Assembly (NCBI GenBank): GCA_012295275.1
Contig: CM022676.1
Location: 14,114,930 to 14,178,929 of the forward strand
DNA from: Chrysomallon squamiferum
Lineage: Eukaryota; Mollusca; Gastropoda; Neomphalida; Peltospiridae
Length of the DNA: 64,000 bases
Direction of reading: 5' to 3'
The notes beneath the pieces were generated by a model, which did no database searches, was not told where the DNA came from, and was given only the letters and a program-made list of their open reading frames with translations. The number at the start of each line of letters is the position of its first letter. The first letter of the stretch is position 1. Shown in pieces: positions 22,067 through 35,771 of the stretch. Both the position numbers and the translations under genes were made by a program.

Positions 22067-23371
22067 TAGAGAGAAAGACAGCACAATTATAATTATTATT
22101 ATTACTACCTTAACTAATATAATATCAAAAATAATTATTTTTTTTGTGTGTTCAAAGGTCAAAATCATTTATTAAATTTTAAAATTGCACTCAATCAACA
22201 AGTATTTATTTATTTTTGTATCATTTTTGTGATGTAAAACAATCATTATAATATTTGAACAAATGAAATAATTTCAGTTTATCTCCAAAAGTACATTTCA
22301 AAATGAAAATAATTTGTTATGCTTGAGACTTGGTTCAAAACATGATTCTACATACATAATAAATAAAAACATAGTATCACCCAGACAGTACAAACTTCCT
22401 CTTTCAGTTATAGCCATTTCAGATGAAACTAGTAACTGAAAACTGGAGAACAATATGCATCATTTCGTAAGATCGTTATCATTTTTGTTAGCTAATTATT
22501 ATTATTATTATTATTGTTATATAACATTTATTAGCAGTATGCTTTAATCTCAGATACTTGAACAATATATTTATATATATCTTTTCACTCTAATTAATTT
22601 TTCATTCAAACGTATAGTTATGAATTTTCCAGTATTTAATATTTGACTATGTAAATAATCTATGGCAAATGAATGATTTTACCAAGTTTGGCAGATCAAA
22701 GGTAAAAGTTTGATGTGTTTTGCAGAATTATGAAATTAATCAGATGAATATCTACAACACATTGTTACAAAATAAGCTTTATCTTACTTTTAAATGATAA
22801 TTATGTCTATGCATATGTATGCTAGTATTGTACAAGTTATAAAATAATTCGTGGAACTGGGTGGGTATGTGTGTATTTTTGTTGACATATTTGTAAGTAA
22901 TGTCACATAGAGTCAGGACATGTGGGACTTGAAGGTGTATCTGATAGAGAAAAAATATGTATGAATGTGTAATATTAAACTCTGATATAATACTGTACTT
23001 TGTTAAGCAAAACCAAGTGGCTGAGTGATGCTATATATTAATATTAACAGTAATGCATGGATAAACTGTATTTTCAAAACTACTGTTAAGGTTTTTTTTA
23101 AAGCAGTTATACAGAAAAAATGAATAAGATGCCATTTTTTGTAAATCTGCACAGTGCCACTTCTTTCAGGTGCCATTTTTTCTGGTGTCAATTTTTCCTA
23201 CACCCATTCATCCATTATTCCTCTTGGAAGGTATGATAAATGCATCTGAATGCTTATAATTGACTTATTCTCAGGTTTGATTATGATAAACTATATATTA
23301 ATATTACGTACAAGCACAATTGATACTAATCAATTACCAATTAACAGATAGCCAGAGTTCACATTTTTCTT
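22067..23371. other. Spacer, nothing recognised
   Basis: AT-rich counterpart of 7180-8499 with a short (ATT)n run near 22496. No supported gene. Confidence 0.5.
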
Positions 23372-23645
23372 GTGGACCTACAACATCTCTCTTCTAGTTC
23401 AGGCTCATCACCACAAATGTTGACTGCATCCACTGGTTCTGCTGTACTATTCAAAGTGAGCTGCCATTTTGACTTTGGTATCTTCTTCTGTTTTTTTTTT
23501 AGGGTTTTTTGCCTCTTTCACCGTTGCTCTCTCTCTGCCTTTTCTTCTTCCTTCTTCTTTTTGTCTGCCAACTCTTCTTCATACCTCTTGACACTTTCTT
23601 CCTTGGCATACCTCACCCTCTTGATTTTATTTGAAGTTTAACGAC
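23372..23645 (-). pseudogene. Decayed Lys/Glu-rich coding segment, unit 2
   Basis: The minus-strand frame reads KRVRYAKEESVKRYEEEL, then a Lys/Glu-rich run to a TGA, without the indel seen in unit 1. The later part is broken by an A-run and stops. The protein family is not recognised; a coiled-coil or transposon-encoded origin is possible. Confidence 0.35.
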
Positions 23646-26600
23646 ATGCCCCACTAGATGGACCATTCTGTTTCAATTTTAATGAAATAACTTAATTAAA
23701 ACCCAGAATGAACTATATCAGTGCCAAAACTATTGATTACACACCACATATGGGGCCAGAATTGCCCCAAGTAGTGGAGTAAAATAAAACACACTCTCCT
23801 TACCTAATTACCACGTATTAATCAAGTTTCTTCTGCTGAACTTAATAAATGATTTTATATTTACCTGTTATAAGTTATTACTAACCTTATGTCTATAGAA
23901 CTAAAAAGGAATTTTTTTTTACAACCTTGTTTTCACTAGATTCATGGCCACTATACTCCAAGTGTAAATGGCTGATTACTTAATCCTTTGTTCTAGTGAA
24001 AGATAGGAAGGTTATTTTCATATCAACAAAGCTCCAGAAGCCTGGACAGAGCAGTATATTTGCTTCAAGATATAATATACCTTGGGGGCCAGAATTACTC
24101 CGCTGTACCCTACATATTTCAAGTAGTGGAATCCTTTCTTCAGGAGCAGCTCTCATCCATGGAATTACAGCTTTAATGGGCAAATATTCAGATGCATGAA
24201 AGACAAATATAAAAAAAAAAAGATATTGAAAATGTACCCTAACATCAAAGCAGTGCTTCCTGATTTAACTGAAGTGACTGATAACAGGACAAAAATTGTT
24301 AACTTTATTAAGGTCAGACCACTTAACTATCATTTTTTGATCATTTTGTGACGATATGGGAAGTACAACTGAAGTTATTATTACATAGTGCAATTCAATA
24401 GCTTTCAAAAGGGAAAATGCTGATGAGGATTTTGGAGTTGCATGACGACGTTTACGTTGTAAAACCTGAAGCACAATTTAGCATCTAAGATAAACAATAA
24501 AGTTTGTATTCAGAAATTGGCTTTCAGATATATTTGCCCATTTAAATGAAACAGATGATATTACAGCGGAACTTTCATAATTCAAACTAAGTCAACAACC
24601 AAATATAAGCATATCATGATCCAAGAAATGCACTCATTGTTTAACTGAGAAATATGCCACAATCAACATCTTTACATATAAAATGATATATTTTTGAACA
24701 TATATTCAATGAATAATTCATATTGTAATTTTGTATAAAGCTTATGCATTACAATGAATATCATTTTATTCTTTAACAGATGTGCAGTAATTTTCAACTA
24801 CACAATCGTTATTTCTTCTTATCATTTGTTTTATAAAGCAATTACACTGCAAAGAAAAATGAAAAAGAACAAAAACATTAAAAACAACTCTTAAGAAGAG
24901 AAAAAAAAAAAAAAAAATTAAATTAAAAAATTGCCTTTGTCTATTCAGTTAAATGTTCATTTTATAGGTGCAAGTAGGTAAACAACAATATTATCACTGT
25001 TTGTCTGGTTTAGTCATTTCATGCTTATCAAATTTGGGAAGCATTTCAAATTTAAGCATTAAATATATAATCAATAAAATAAAATCAGGTACGTTTATTC
25101 ACAGAGTTTAAGTTGATCAGAGAAACAGTAACCACTTTATCCACAGTGGAGTGGTACTTGTGAATTAGTTTGTAATTTCAGGCATTCTGTGCCTTAAAAA
25201 CCTAATACAATATTTCTGCATGGTACTTTATAATTATATTTTAAAAATTTTGGATGTATCCTTGTAAGATCTATCAATAAAACTTAAGTTTAAATTTTTA
25301 AATTTACTCAATTAAAGTGCATATAATAAATAACCTGAGTCTGGAGAGCTCTGGAAGAATTGTTCAAATCAAAGGAGGAATGCTTCTTCACTGAATGACT
25401 ACAGTTTGGATGGACATAGTTAACAACATTCTTACTGTTCTATTTATTTAAACTTTATGTGATTGATAATGACAACGTTTATTCTTAGTACTGTATTATA
25501 TCAATATGCTTTAATCAGTGTCTCTGATAATCTTTCAAAGTAAACTGTAGGCTTCACTATTCTAATAATTATATATGATTATTTGGTAGGATAAAACAAA
25601 ACAAGTAATCCTGGAGAACTGCATGTAAATTGTAGATTATTGTTTCTTTTATAATATATAAAAGAATGAATCCTGTATTAACCACTGTTTGAAGAGCAGT
25701 GTTATAATTAAAAACTAAACAGATGGTGTTATAAACATAAAATATTGCTATTTCAGTTACTTGTCACAGCTAGCACTAATATAGATTCTGAACTATATTG
25801 CATTTTATGTTTCTAATGAACTTTCACATATTAATTAGTTATCAATATATATAATCTTATCCACTAATTCATCTATATCCTTCAAACTGTGTAAGTGATT
25901 TTCTTCTGTAGAAAAAAAGAAAGGTGTATTTCATTTAAGTTTCATGTTATTTGGTTAAGGTTAAAACATTTTGTGGGTATACCTAAACTTAAAGTGTCAA
26001 ATCGATCAAAAACCTATTGGTATCTGAAAATCACTGATACAGATTATCATCATTAATAATCATTAATTGATGATAGCTGAATATTTTATGTAATGAGCAA
26101 GTTAGTCAACAAATTGTAGCCAGACATACCATCAAAAAATAAACAGTGTGGTAATCATAAACTTGAATTATCAAAGTTCCACTGCAAACTATAAACTGAA
26201 AAAGTGTAATTAAATATTTCAAAGTCATGCTGTTATTATGAAAAGATGATGATATATATATATATATATATTATAAAATGCCAGAATTTAACCGTTTTCG
26301 TAGTTACGAATCCTGCCTCACACGAAAACAACACACGTTAGATCACCTTTATATCTTAATTTCCTCTTGATGGTCCTATAACCATACAGACACTGATAGT
26401 ACAATAGTATAGTAATTATAATGCGGAGAATTAGCCCCAAACGTCTTTCTCCCTTGCCAAATATTCTCTTTTCTTTCTTGAACTATCTTCCACTCCTCTC
26501 ACACTTGTAACATTCCACATCCTTGACCAATACTGGCAGACCATTATTGTCCTGGGTTCCTTAAGGCAATTTTTACCAAATTTAATATCCCAAGTGTTGG

Positions 26601-27807
26601 AGAAATTTCTTAAGTCTAAACAAAATAAAATAAACGTCAGACGACATACTGGTGTTTCTGTATCTTTAGTGAAAACAAAAGTTATGCCAGGTGCTTTAGT
26701 TCAGTCCCTCACACATGTATAATACTTATAAACAGAATTAATTTATAAAAATGCATCAACTAGATTGGTAAAACTATTGTTTAAATACTAATTGATGATG
26801 TAAAGCTCTTTATAATCTAAATCCAGTGATAAATATCTTGCAGATATTCATTTTATATATCTCTTAAGTGCTTGTTTTTATATCAGCTGTACATAAATTC
26901 AATAACTCAAAAAAAAAAAGGAAGAAAAGAAGAACGAAACATTTTCATTCAATATCAAGGCTACGGATCTTCAATAACTCAAAAAAAAAAAGAAAGAAAG
27001 AAAAAGAAAGAAGATATATTTCTGGAGGAAACATGCCAGTAGTTATCTTAAAGCACATCATCATCTAACTTTCTTATTACAGATACCTGATATTAAAAAG
27101 AAACCTACAATTTTGTCAGTATAAAAGCTCATGAGTATTTCTACACAAATGGCACCATCTGTGGTCACAGGTTATTTTACCAGTGTCTGCAGCTAATGAA
27201 ACGTTATTGGATCTAAACTTCGATAAGGCCTTTATAAATTTACAGCAAACTTAAGTTGGCGCTATTGAATATTCAATAATGCTTGTAATAATAATGTCAG
27301 TAAGTTATATTTACATCAGCAGACCTAATGTTGCTGTAAACTGTCATAAAGTCTCTGTTTAAACAAATGAAATAAACAAATCAATATTATCTGGTACAGC
27401 CATATTAAATCAAAACATAATTAAATAAAAATTAGTTCACTTATGTATCCCTATTAAAATACCCAGTAACATATAAAGATTTTCACAAGGTAATCTGAAA
27501 ATAGCGGAATAAGTTTACATCAGTATTTGATAAGTATTCTCATGTTAATAAATGGAAAGTGGACCGACCACATGCGCTCAACACATTTCTAACTAATTTC
27601 CCAACATTAAACTGGTACATGTCTTTACAAAATTTATTTTGCACAACTTCAATAATTTTCCAGGAGGTTATCCTTTGTATCCCATCTATAATATATAATT
27701 TTAGAAAAATGACCTTGATATTTTTCTAAATGGGAGTGGAATTAATACATCATTGATAAGATCTAATATGGTTTATGAATGCACTGTGTATCGGTCAGCT
27801 CGTAATT
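23646..27807. other. Unit 2, right part: no gene recognised
   Basis: Counterpart of 8771-12832. It includes about 85 bases (24482-24567) absent from unit 1. No recognisable domain was found. Confidence 0.4.
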
Positions 27808-29320
27808 TTTTTTTTTACAAATACTGGTTCCTATACATATGCAGGATCTTAGACTTTGATTTGAAGCATTTAGGACTTCATCTGCATAGAGTGTATTCTG
27901 GAAATATTGATTAAAGGATTGCTTAATGCCCTGGATTCAATCCGCACATCTGTTTCAGGAACTTCGTGCACGTCACACATTTCTTAGATAACTGTTGGGC
28001 CAGTGATGAAGACCAGTGCCAGTAGCCCATCCAAGGAATTACGCTCACTGCTTACACAATGTTACTGCCTCTAAAATACACCCCGGCTCCTTCAGTACTG
28101 GCATATACGATGTCCTTGTCACAGTCTGTCCTGCTATATTGTGCATTTTGTTGAACAAGGTGTTAGGCCATCCGTAGTCCATTACAACAGTCCAGTGGGG
28201 TCGTCACAAAATTATTCATCAGAGGTCCATATTCATACTCCGATGCATCCAGGTTTCATCAGTCTATTTGAGGCAGCTTCAGTGACGTCATCTCTAGGTT
28301 TGAATGCCAGGTATAACTGTGTGTCGTCAGAACAGAAATGTCTTGCAAATGACTGTTTTGATAATGTCACCAAATGTGGTATACATTTCGTAGTTCATCG
28401 GCCCTAGAATGGATCCCTGGAGTATGCTCTACTCCATATGCACAAGTGTAGACTGTTCACTATTACACACACAGTTTGATACCTATCAGAGACGTCACGA
28501 CTTCATCGAGATATCGAAGTGATGTTCAAGGCGTCGGAACAATGTTGTATAGTCGACTGTGTCAAACGCAGGAGTCAGGTCGAGAAGAATGAACACAGTC
28601 GCACATCCTTTATCCAGGGATTGAAGAATATCATTCGGGACCTTGAGCAGGGCAAATTCGGTCGAGTGGAATTTCTTGTAGGCGGATTGGAGACCTTCAT
28701 GAACCATGCTTGTTGCTAGGTGACGTTTTATACGTGTGTTAACATTCTTTTCCGATATTTTGGAGATGAAGAGGAGACGGGAGACTGGACTGTAGTATTT
28801 CAGAATCTCGGAGACCAACCCAGGCTTCTTCAGAAGGGATCTAATGCGAGCAGAGTTGAAGTTGTTTGGAGCATAATTGGCATCCATGGAAGTGTCGATG
28901 AGGTTTGATCTCATCTAAGCTTTGTTTCAACAAGCACGATTGTACTAAATCAAGGTAAAAAAAAGTATATGTAGGTTTGCTGATGATGGTACGCACCTTT
29001 TCTTGTGTTGCAGGTCTAACATCAGTTGCGCATAGTTTCTTAAAAGGCACTGTTTTTCGGCACGGAGCAGGTTTGTCTATGTTGGCTCTAAAGCTGTCTT
29101 TGAAATGGTCTTGTGATAACCTGCCAATATGATCACACAGTCCCGGGTCAGTGACGTCAACATCTGACACGATGCTGCTAGTATCCCTAGTGATAACAAC
29201 GTCAAGGGTGTGGCCATGTACATGTGAAGGCGTTTGAACATGCTACGGGAGGGCACATGCTTCGAGGGTACCTATAACACGTTTAGCATCACGATTAGCC
29301 TTGAAAGTTACTCCAAGATA
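27808..29320 (-). mobile_element. CR1/Jockey-like non-LTR retrotransposon, 5'-truncated, unit 2 copy
   Basis: On the minus strand, starting near 29320, the frame shows the end of an endonuclease domain (PSHVHGHTLDVVITRD, then SDVDVTDPGLCDH). The reverse transcriptase follows (RLLFISKISEKNVNTRIKRH; HSTEFALL; VFILLDLTPAFDTVDYTTLF; degenerate catalytic SDDTQLYLAF at about 28311-28340), then the thumb-like TRTSYMPVLKE. The element ends with an A-run (T-run on plus) near 27808. Stops, including one in the endonuclease region, and frame changes make it inactive. It lacks the endonuclease N-terminus and any ORF1, as expected for a 5'-truncated insertion. It crosses the right limit of the tandem duplication. 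Confidence 0.85.
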
Positions 29321-29335
29321 TTTAGTAAATTTAGT

Positions 29336-30417
29336 AAATTATATTCAAAATAACTAAAAGTCCACAAATAAAAACTGGGCAGTAAAATCCTTAGAATATA
29401 ATTACTGACTCATTTTTAATACACAATATCTTAATTATTATTTTTAGTTGATATATTAAAATGAAAGCAATAAGCCTAAATTAATTACTGATCTCAGCTG
29501 ATCTGTAGCACGTTATAGGTGAAACCACTGTTAATCAAATATAAAAATGCTTACTTCACTAACAGTTATTTAAAGACATGTCATGTCAACGGCCAGATTG
29601 CAATGTCTTGCTCTCTGGTAATGTTTCTCCCTTAAACTCAAGATAGCAGCTTCCACATATGGTCATGACACTGACCTTTATATATTAGGAAACAATGGTT
29701 ATTGTTTTTCTAGTCTAAATTAATAGAAATCAGCTTATTAATTACGGAAAATACAGTTAAAAAGCAAATGGTCATTATATAAGTTAATAACATATAATTA
29801 TAATAATGTTGGAAATACGTCGGTCTGTTTTATTATTTCTGGATGAAAATGTTTCGAAATTTAACTTGTTATTTTTCTATATTCAAATGTGAACAAAATT
29901 TTACATTTTGTTTCAGCTATTAAAATAATTTCGTTTCATTAATCTGTAAAAGTATAATGTTGAACAAATTAATAGATGACAGGAACTGAGGAGACACTAG
30001 CTTTGCAAAATTCAGATTAAGAAGAAGTTATGGTACTCTTATTATTAATAAAATGCAATTAAAACACGAAGTAATGCCAGTTTTATGGCTAGAAATATTC
30101 CTGTAATTTTAGGCCTAATTTTTTCATAAAATTCACATATTTTCCTTAAAAGAAATATCTGTAAAATGTGCATGATATCAGGTTCATTGATGAAAATAAA
30201 ATTCTACCTTAATTACAGCTAATTAATTATATATAAATATAAGTATAAACTTTTTATATGCTGAAGTCTCATAAAAACAAATATCCAATCAAATAACCTA
30301 AAGGAGGTGATAATAGTTTGTTGACCAATACATATATTTACTTCCGTAATTGTGACTGATTTGACTTCATTTGGGTATGAACTAAACAAAACTCTTAGAT
30401 AACTAATTTTTATATAA
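29336..30417. other. Spacer, nothing recognised
   Basis: AT-rich. A short stretch near 29640-29665 (AAGATAGCAGCTTCCACATA) resembles the outer part of the inverted repeat at 30418 and may be a third, degraded copy. No exon is supported. Confidence 0.4.
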
Positions 30418-31026
30418 CTGTAAGGCTCTGAATCCAAGATGGCCGCTGCCACATATGGAAGAGACAGAAAATGGCATATCTCTGGATCTACTTGACCAAT
30501 TTGAATGATGCTAGACTCTACTGTCGGGTTTTCAAACATGCCTGATAATATGGAATATGCAACAAGGTCGAGTTAAAGGTAATTTGCCCGACATGCAGTA
30601 CAGTTTACCATTGGTAATTACTTCTTTATTTATATTTGTATTCAGAATTTAAACTTAAACATGAACTTGTATATCTGTATGTATGTGCCTCCTTAGTGTT
30701 TGTAAGTTTGTATTCCAATATTATGCAGTAATTAATAAAATCCGTAGCATTAAATCATTGTTATTTAGATTTTCTTGAATATTCATTGTATGTTGTCTTT
30801 GTTGACCTTAGTTTTGACTTTACTGCATAACTGACTTCCAATCAACTTGCAACCACTAAAATATTACCTAATTTAGACTTGAAATATGTTCCAGATTATC
30901 AGACATATTTAAAATCCCTACAACAGAAACTAACATCATTGCAATTGCTCAAGTAGTTCCAGAGATACGCCATTTTCTCTATTTTCCACGAGTGACTGCG
31001 GCCATCTTGGATTCTGGGCCTTACAG
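30418..31026. mobile_element. Foldback-like inverted repeat (possible MITE)
   Basis: The left arm 30418-30560 is the imperfect reverse complement of the right arm 30881-31026. Both contain AATCCAAGATGGCCGC followed by ATGGC[A/G]TATCTCTGG and TCTGATAAT-like blocks. The inner spacer is about 320 bases without coding potential. Arms of about 145 bases around a short non-coding core suggest a non-autonomous DNA element. No target duplication was identified. Confidence 0.6.
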
Positions 31027-31053
31027 GTTTCTAAAACTTTTGTATACTTAAGA

Positions 31054-31055
<2 letters not shown>

Positions 31056-31126
<71 letters not shown>
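31056..31126. repeat. (ATT)n microsatellite
   Basis: About 71 bases of uninterrupted ATT repeats just outside the right arm of the foldback element. Confidence 0.95.
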
Positions 31127-31128
<2 letters not shown>

Positions 31129-31504
31129 TACCCAGATGAATCACTATCTCACTTTGGGTTTCCGAATCCTACGCGGTTGTAATATCATATATGGCCCAAA
31201 TCACATATTTGATTACTTGCTGAAGCTAGAAATATTCTAATATTTTGCAGAAATAAAGATAAGTACTGAAACACTACTAATCTACATTTAATACAAGTCC
31301 TATAAGTGAAAAGAATTCATCTTTCGTATGGATGAGTTTGTGAAAGCATTTATGTCTGAAAAATATTAATACTTCTAGAACGGCAAAAGCAAAAATTTGT
31401 TCTCGTAAAGTTTATTCCAAGAATAACTGAACCCAAATAGCTATCACAGAATATTTAGTTCAATAGTTCGTTGCAAATCTCTATATACATTATAAGTATC
31501 ATTT

Positions 31505-31564
<60 letters not shown>

Positions 31565-31837
31565 CTTTGAATTGACTGGTTCCCTTAATTCAATACTGCT
31601 ACGCTACACTATAATTGTTTTTTCCCTGCAAAAGAAATAGACTCGTCCATGACATCTTCCGGTATCAAACGTTGCCTTAAATGTTGAATATTGTAGTAAA
31701 GAAGAAGATAAAGTGGTGAGTAATTTTTTTTTTTTAAACATGTATGTGATTTGTTAAACAAAGTAATGTGCTACAGTGACATAAGCACATATGGATCTCA
31801 GTAGTTAGTTATTAATTAAAAAAACAACAACAACAAC

Positions 31838-31873
<36 letters not shown>

Positions 31874-32931
31874 ATAATGACACTTTGGACAGGAGTTAAT
31901 TAGGAATTTCCTGTAATTCATCCCGCTATTAAATCGTTCTAAAGAGAAATTTTGTTTTCGGGATTGCATAGGAAAGTGCAGCTTGATTTTCAGTTGGCAA
32001 ATTATGAAAGAAAGATGTATAAGGACAAGGGTAATCTGGCTGTTCATATGTCAACTCCTTATTAATATTTTGCTAGATTTATTTTGGGTCAGTGTTACTC
32101 AACTTACTATTAGTATTACTATTAGTAACATGGACCGGCGATTTTTTAAAAATAAAAATAGGATACTCATTGTTTGCATACATACTAGTCTATGTTTTAG
32201 AAGTTGAATGTTTTCTGTTTTAACGAAAAAGTGTGAATAATTAATTTTTATCTAATTTCCATATATCATATGGCATCAAATTAACCCCCCAAAAAAGAAA
32301 AACGGTTTCGACATTTGCAGCAATTTCTATTCCAAAATAGTATACTATCCTTGAATGTTGCATTTTACTTGACCTTTCACAAAAATCTTTCTCTTATTAA
32401 AATTAGTTATTAAATAATAACATAATTCAGGACCAAAATGTTTATACAGAAATGATAAGGTTTTCTGTGTCTGTGGTAAAGATTTTACTCATTGATAATT
32501 TTTAATTAAAAATATTGAAGACAACAGAATGTCAGGTCTGTCAATTTTTTACAGTTTAAATTTAATAATTTTTAGTAACATGGAGATGATGGACCAAATA
32601 ATATGAAATGCTAGTCTAATCGGTCTCATATTATGAATATTTTGGTGGCAATGGCCATTTTGACCAAACATTTCTAATTTTGGAGGGCCACTTTTCCAGA
32701 AGTAGTGATCTGATAAAGGTGAACACAAGGTGTTTGTCACAAAAACAACCTTGTAAAACATTTTTTTATTAGGACCTGATTTAGATAGGCCACAACGAGA
32801 GGTTGACCCTAAATGTGATTTATAGCAATATGCCAACTGTATATATATAATGAGTTCATTATGTTCAGAATAATTTTTATTTTTCATTGAAACTACTGCT
32901 ATTCATGTTGTTGTGTGTCTGTTTACAGATT
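31127..32931. other. Upstream region of gene A
   Basis: Contains (AAT)n at 31508-31563 and (CA)n at about 31838-31871. No exon is evident. The interval 32590-32800 is slightly less AT-rich but has no recognisable product. The promoter of the Ig gene starting at 32932 must lie here or just upstream. The AG at 32927-32928, after a T-rich stretch, could be an acceptor for a 5'-UTR exon. Confidence 0.4.
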
Positions 32932-32998
32932 ATGAAGATTAAGGAATTTAAGATAATCCTCATTTTTGTATGCACTGCATTTTCTAAAAGTATTTTAG
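32932..32998 (+). CDS. Gene A exon 1: signal peptide
   Basis: ATG at 32932 begins a signal peptide (basic MKIKEFK, then hydrophobic IILIFVCTAF) that ends at the donor GTGAGT at 32999. The exon is 67 bases, leaving phase 1, which matches the phase 1 acceptor of the Ig exon at 33849. The start was chosen because it is the only ATG placing a hydrophobic leader directly in phase with the Ig domain. The gene encodes a secreted or surface single-Ig protein with two possible 3' ends: 67+309+179 and 67+309+33+55+37 both sum to multiples of three, giving 184 and 166 residues. Confidence 0.78.
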
Positions 32999-33615
32999 GT
33001 GAGTTAATTGCTTTTTCATTTTATGTGTTTTATTTATATTTTTCTTTCTTTTTTAAGTCACAATATATTCCTACATATCTTTCAAATTATGAGTTATTAC
33101 TTCCAATACACATTTTCTTATAGATCTAATCTGACATACTTCTAAATTTTAGTTTGGTGAGCGTAGCTTCTATTTACTTAAGAATTTGTTTTTTATTTAT
33201 GTTGAAATTTTAATTGAACAAAGTCATAAGAAACATATATAATTCTGCTCTCGTTTCTTACATCCCGAAAGCAGATTTTAAACCCAACTATAAATACGTG
33301 TATGATTATGATGATACATAAAATCAAGTGTAATATCAATTAGTGTTTTGAAATTTTGTTAATACTAAAAGAGTGAAATTGTGGCACTAATGATTATCAG
33401 AAAATTAATTGAGGACATACAATTATTTTTATTTTTTATGATTAGTATTATTTTCTTTTTGATATATTTTGATCACTGTTATATGGAATAGTAGTCAGTC
33501 ACTGACACCACTAACTACAAGTCTGTTATCAGACTAACGGGTCCATCCCGAGTTATATGAATCTTACATTATTACCAAGTAGTATCAATTGGTCATAAGC
33601 ACTTAATCCATGTTC

Positions 33616-33616
33616 A

Positions 33617-33674
<58 letters not shown>
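33616..33674. repeat. (ATT)n microsatellite in gene A intron 1
   Basis: Pure ATT repeats about 175 bases upstream of the Ig exon acceptor. Confidence 0.95.
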
Positions 33675-33848
33675 TGTTTTTGTTGAGTTTTTTAAAGAAC
33701 AAGAAAAGAAAAAAGAAATAATGAAAACAGTTTTATTTATGATTGTATTTAAACTGAAATAAAAATACTAACAGCATGCTAACAAACAAGTAACAAATTG
33801 TAAATATATATAGAGACATTCACACATTCTTATTACCTATTATTTCAG

Positions 33849-34157
33849 GTGAGTATGTCATAACAAAATCTGAAGAAACAGTTCTCAAAGGATCATCATT
33901 AACATTTACATGTAATACGGGCAGCCAAGTAGACAGAATAGTTTGGACACGGAATGGTAATAGCTTCCTTGTATTACAAGGATCAGGTACAAATTGTAAT
34001 GGAGCATTACCTGAAAAATACAACTTCAGATGTTCAGAAAGAATTATATTCAACTTAACAATACCCATCATCACATTCAGTGAAAATGGAACAAAATGGA
34101 AATGTCAGGATGAATTTGGAGCATCTGCCAGTGATAACCTAATTTTAATTGTTACGG
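33849..34157 (+). CDS. Gene A exon 2: V-like Ig domain
   Basis: Acceptor TATTTCAG, donor GTAGGT, 309 bases, phase 1-1, open throughout. Ig landmarks are present: strand-B cysteine in SSLTFTCNTG, strand-C tryptophan in RIVWTRNG, strand-F region NGTKWKCQDEFG. Two further cysteines (GTNCNG and FRCSER) lie between and could form an extra disulfide, as in other V-like domains of this cluster. There are two N-glycosylation sequons (NLT and NGT). The ligand is unknown; placement in a receptor cluster suggests extracellular recognition. No lesion was found. Confidence 0.85.
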
Positions 34158-35211
34158 GTAGGTTTTGATAATTATATTTGTGTGTATGAGGCTGATAGTT
34201 TAATCATAACCAAAATAAATTATTGAAATTATTTTGTACATTTTTCAGCAGACATTTTTATATTAACCTATTTAAACCACAGAAAATAACTGAAAATGTA
34301 ACTTATTTTTAACCTTCTTTACTTGCAATAAAGCAATATTTTGTAGAAAATGTTTATAGTTTCATTCTTTGAAGTATTTGGTTCTGAGTAATTCCATGTA
34401 TCTTGGAACATTTTGTTTTGAAAATAATTAATATCAACAGTTGCTAATTTGTTAATGAGTTTGAAAAATGAATAGCAATTACTCATTACAAGTAGCAGTT
34501 TTAGGATTAGTAATAAAAGGATTATTTCAAAAATTGCAACCAAACAAGATAAATCTTTAGAATCAAAGGATGAACTTAATTTAAAAGATAATAATAATTA
34601 ATTAGACAGGAGAGTTTAAGAAATGTATTCTCAGTAAGAAATGATATATTTATTATGTTCTTGGTGATTAAGAGCAACTTTCAAAATGTAATGCAAAAAA
34701 ATAATAGATGATTTGACCTGTGTAGTGAAATAAGATATGGAAACATCTCTGTTGTGTTGTGCTTACATTTAAGTGCAGTATTTTGCCAAATTTCCATATA
34801 TCCTAAGAAAGTTAGTGCAAAGGACAGTGCTGAGAAGAAGAAGCAGATGATGTCCATTGAATTAAAGCTTGAAATCATAGAAAAACATGAGGCAAGGTGT
34901 GTGTGTAGTCAGAATGGCTAGGCAGTACGAGTGTAGCACTTTTATGATATGAACCATACTGAAACAGAGTCAATAAAGGCTATATCTCCAGCACTAAATC
35001 TTCCGTGCACGAGGAATCTACTTGACAAAATAGTAACTGACCTAAAGAAATAATTTTAAATTTAAAATGAAAAAATCACTTTAAAAACAAATGAAAACAT
35101 AAACAACAAAGATATTCTTGAATTAATCAGTTTGATTAAAATGTATTTTTATTGTAATTGTTATTGTTTTCTTTCTTGATGTTGCTATTTAGAAGTCATT
35201 TAATGTAGAAT

Positions 35212-35247
<36 letters not shown>

Positions 35248-35592
35248 CAGTTTAACATTAAATATAATTTAGTAATTTTTGAAACTGTATATTTTATTTC
35301 TTTTCAAATGTTTTCATTATTACAGTTATAGATATTTTGCTTATATTATTCATTAACATGAATTTTTTTAATAAGTGATTTTGTAGTGTTATATCATATA
35401 ATCTCCAGATTCTTTAATATGACAATAATCCAAATTCCTACTTATTAATCATTTTTAATGCTATCACTTAGATCTTCCTATTTTTAAAACTTTCTGCTAA
35501 TACTTTAAAACATATATAATCCTGATACTGTCAGATACTATAAGTTATGGATGGATCAATGAAGGGCATATTTCCTTTTTAGCAGAAGAAAG

Positions 35593-35771
35593 GAAGTTCT
35601 ACAAATGTTCCTACAACAACTCCAAACTTGGGATCAGGTTCTGGCTGTAATTTAGTTTGTACTATCCTCATTACAGTTATCACTGTCACAGGTCTTTGCA
35701 TAATCATAACATGCTGTCTGATATCACTAAGAAACCAAAACACAAAGAAAAATGATAAAACTACAAACTGA
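35593..35771 (+). CDS. Gene A alternative last exon: transmembrane form
   Basis: The acceptor (AGCAGAAGAAAG) follows a T-rich tract, and phase 1 entry at 35593 joins the Ig exon in frame. A Ser/Thr/Pro stalk (SSTNVPTTTPN) is followed by a long hydrophobic segment (LVCTILITVITVTGLCIIIT), then CC and a basic stop-transfer LRNQNTKK, and a TGA at 35769-35771. This gives a type I receptor of 184 residues with about 15 cytoplasmic residues. Just before the stop, an A5 run at 35748-35752 precedes a +1 frame that stays open for 131 codons (35752-36147), so the annotated stop may reflect a one-base insertion. Confidence 0.65.
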
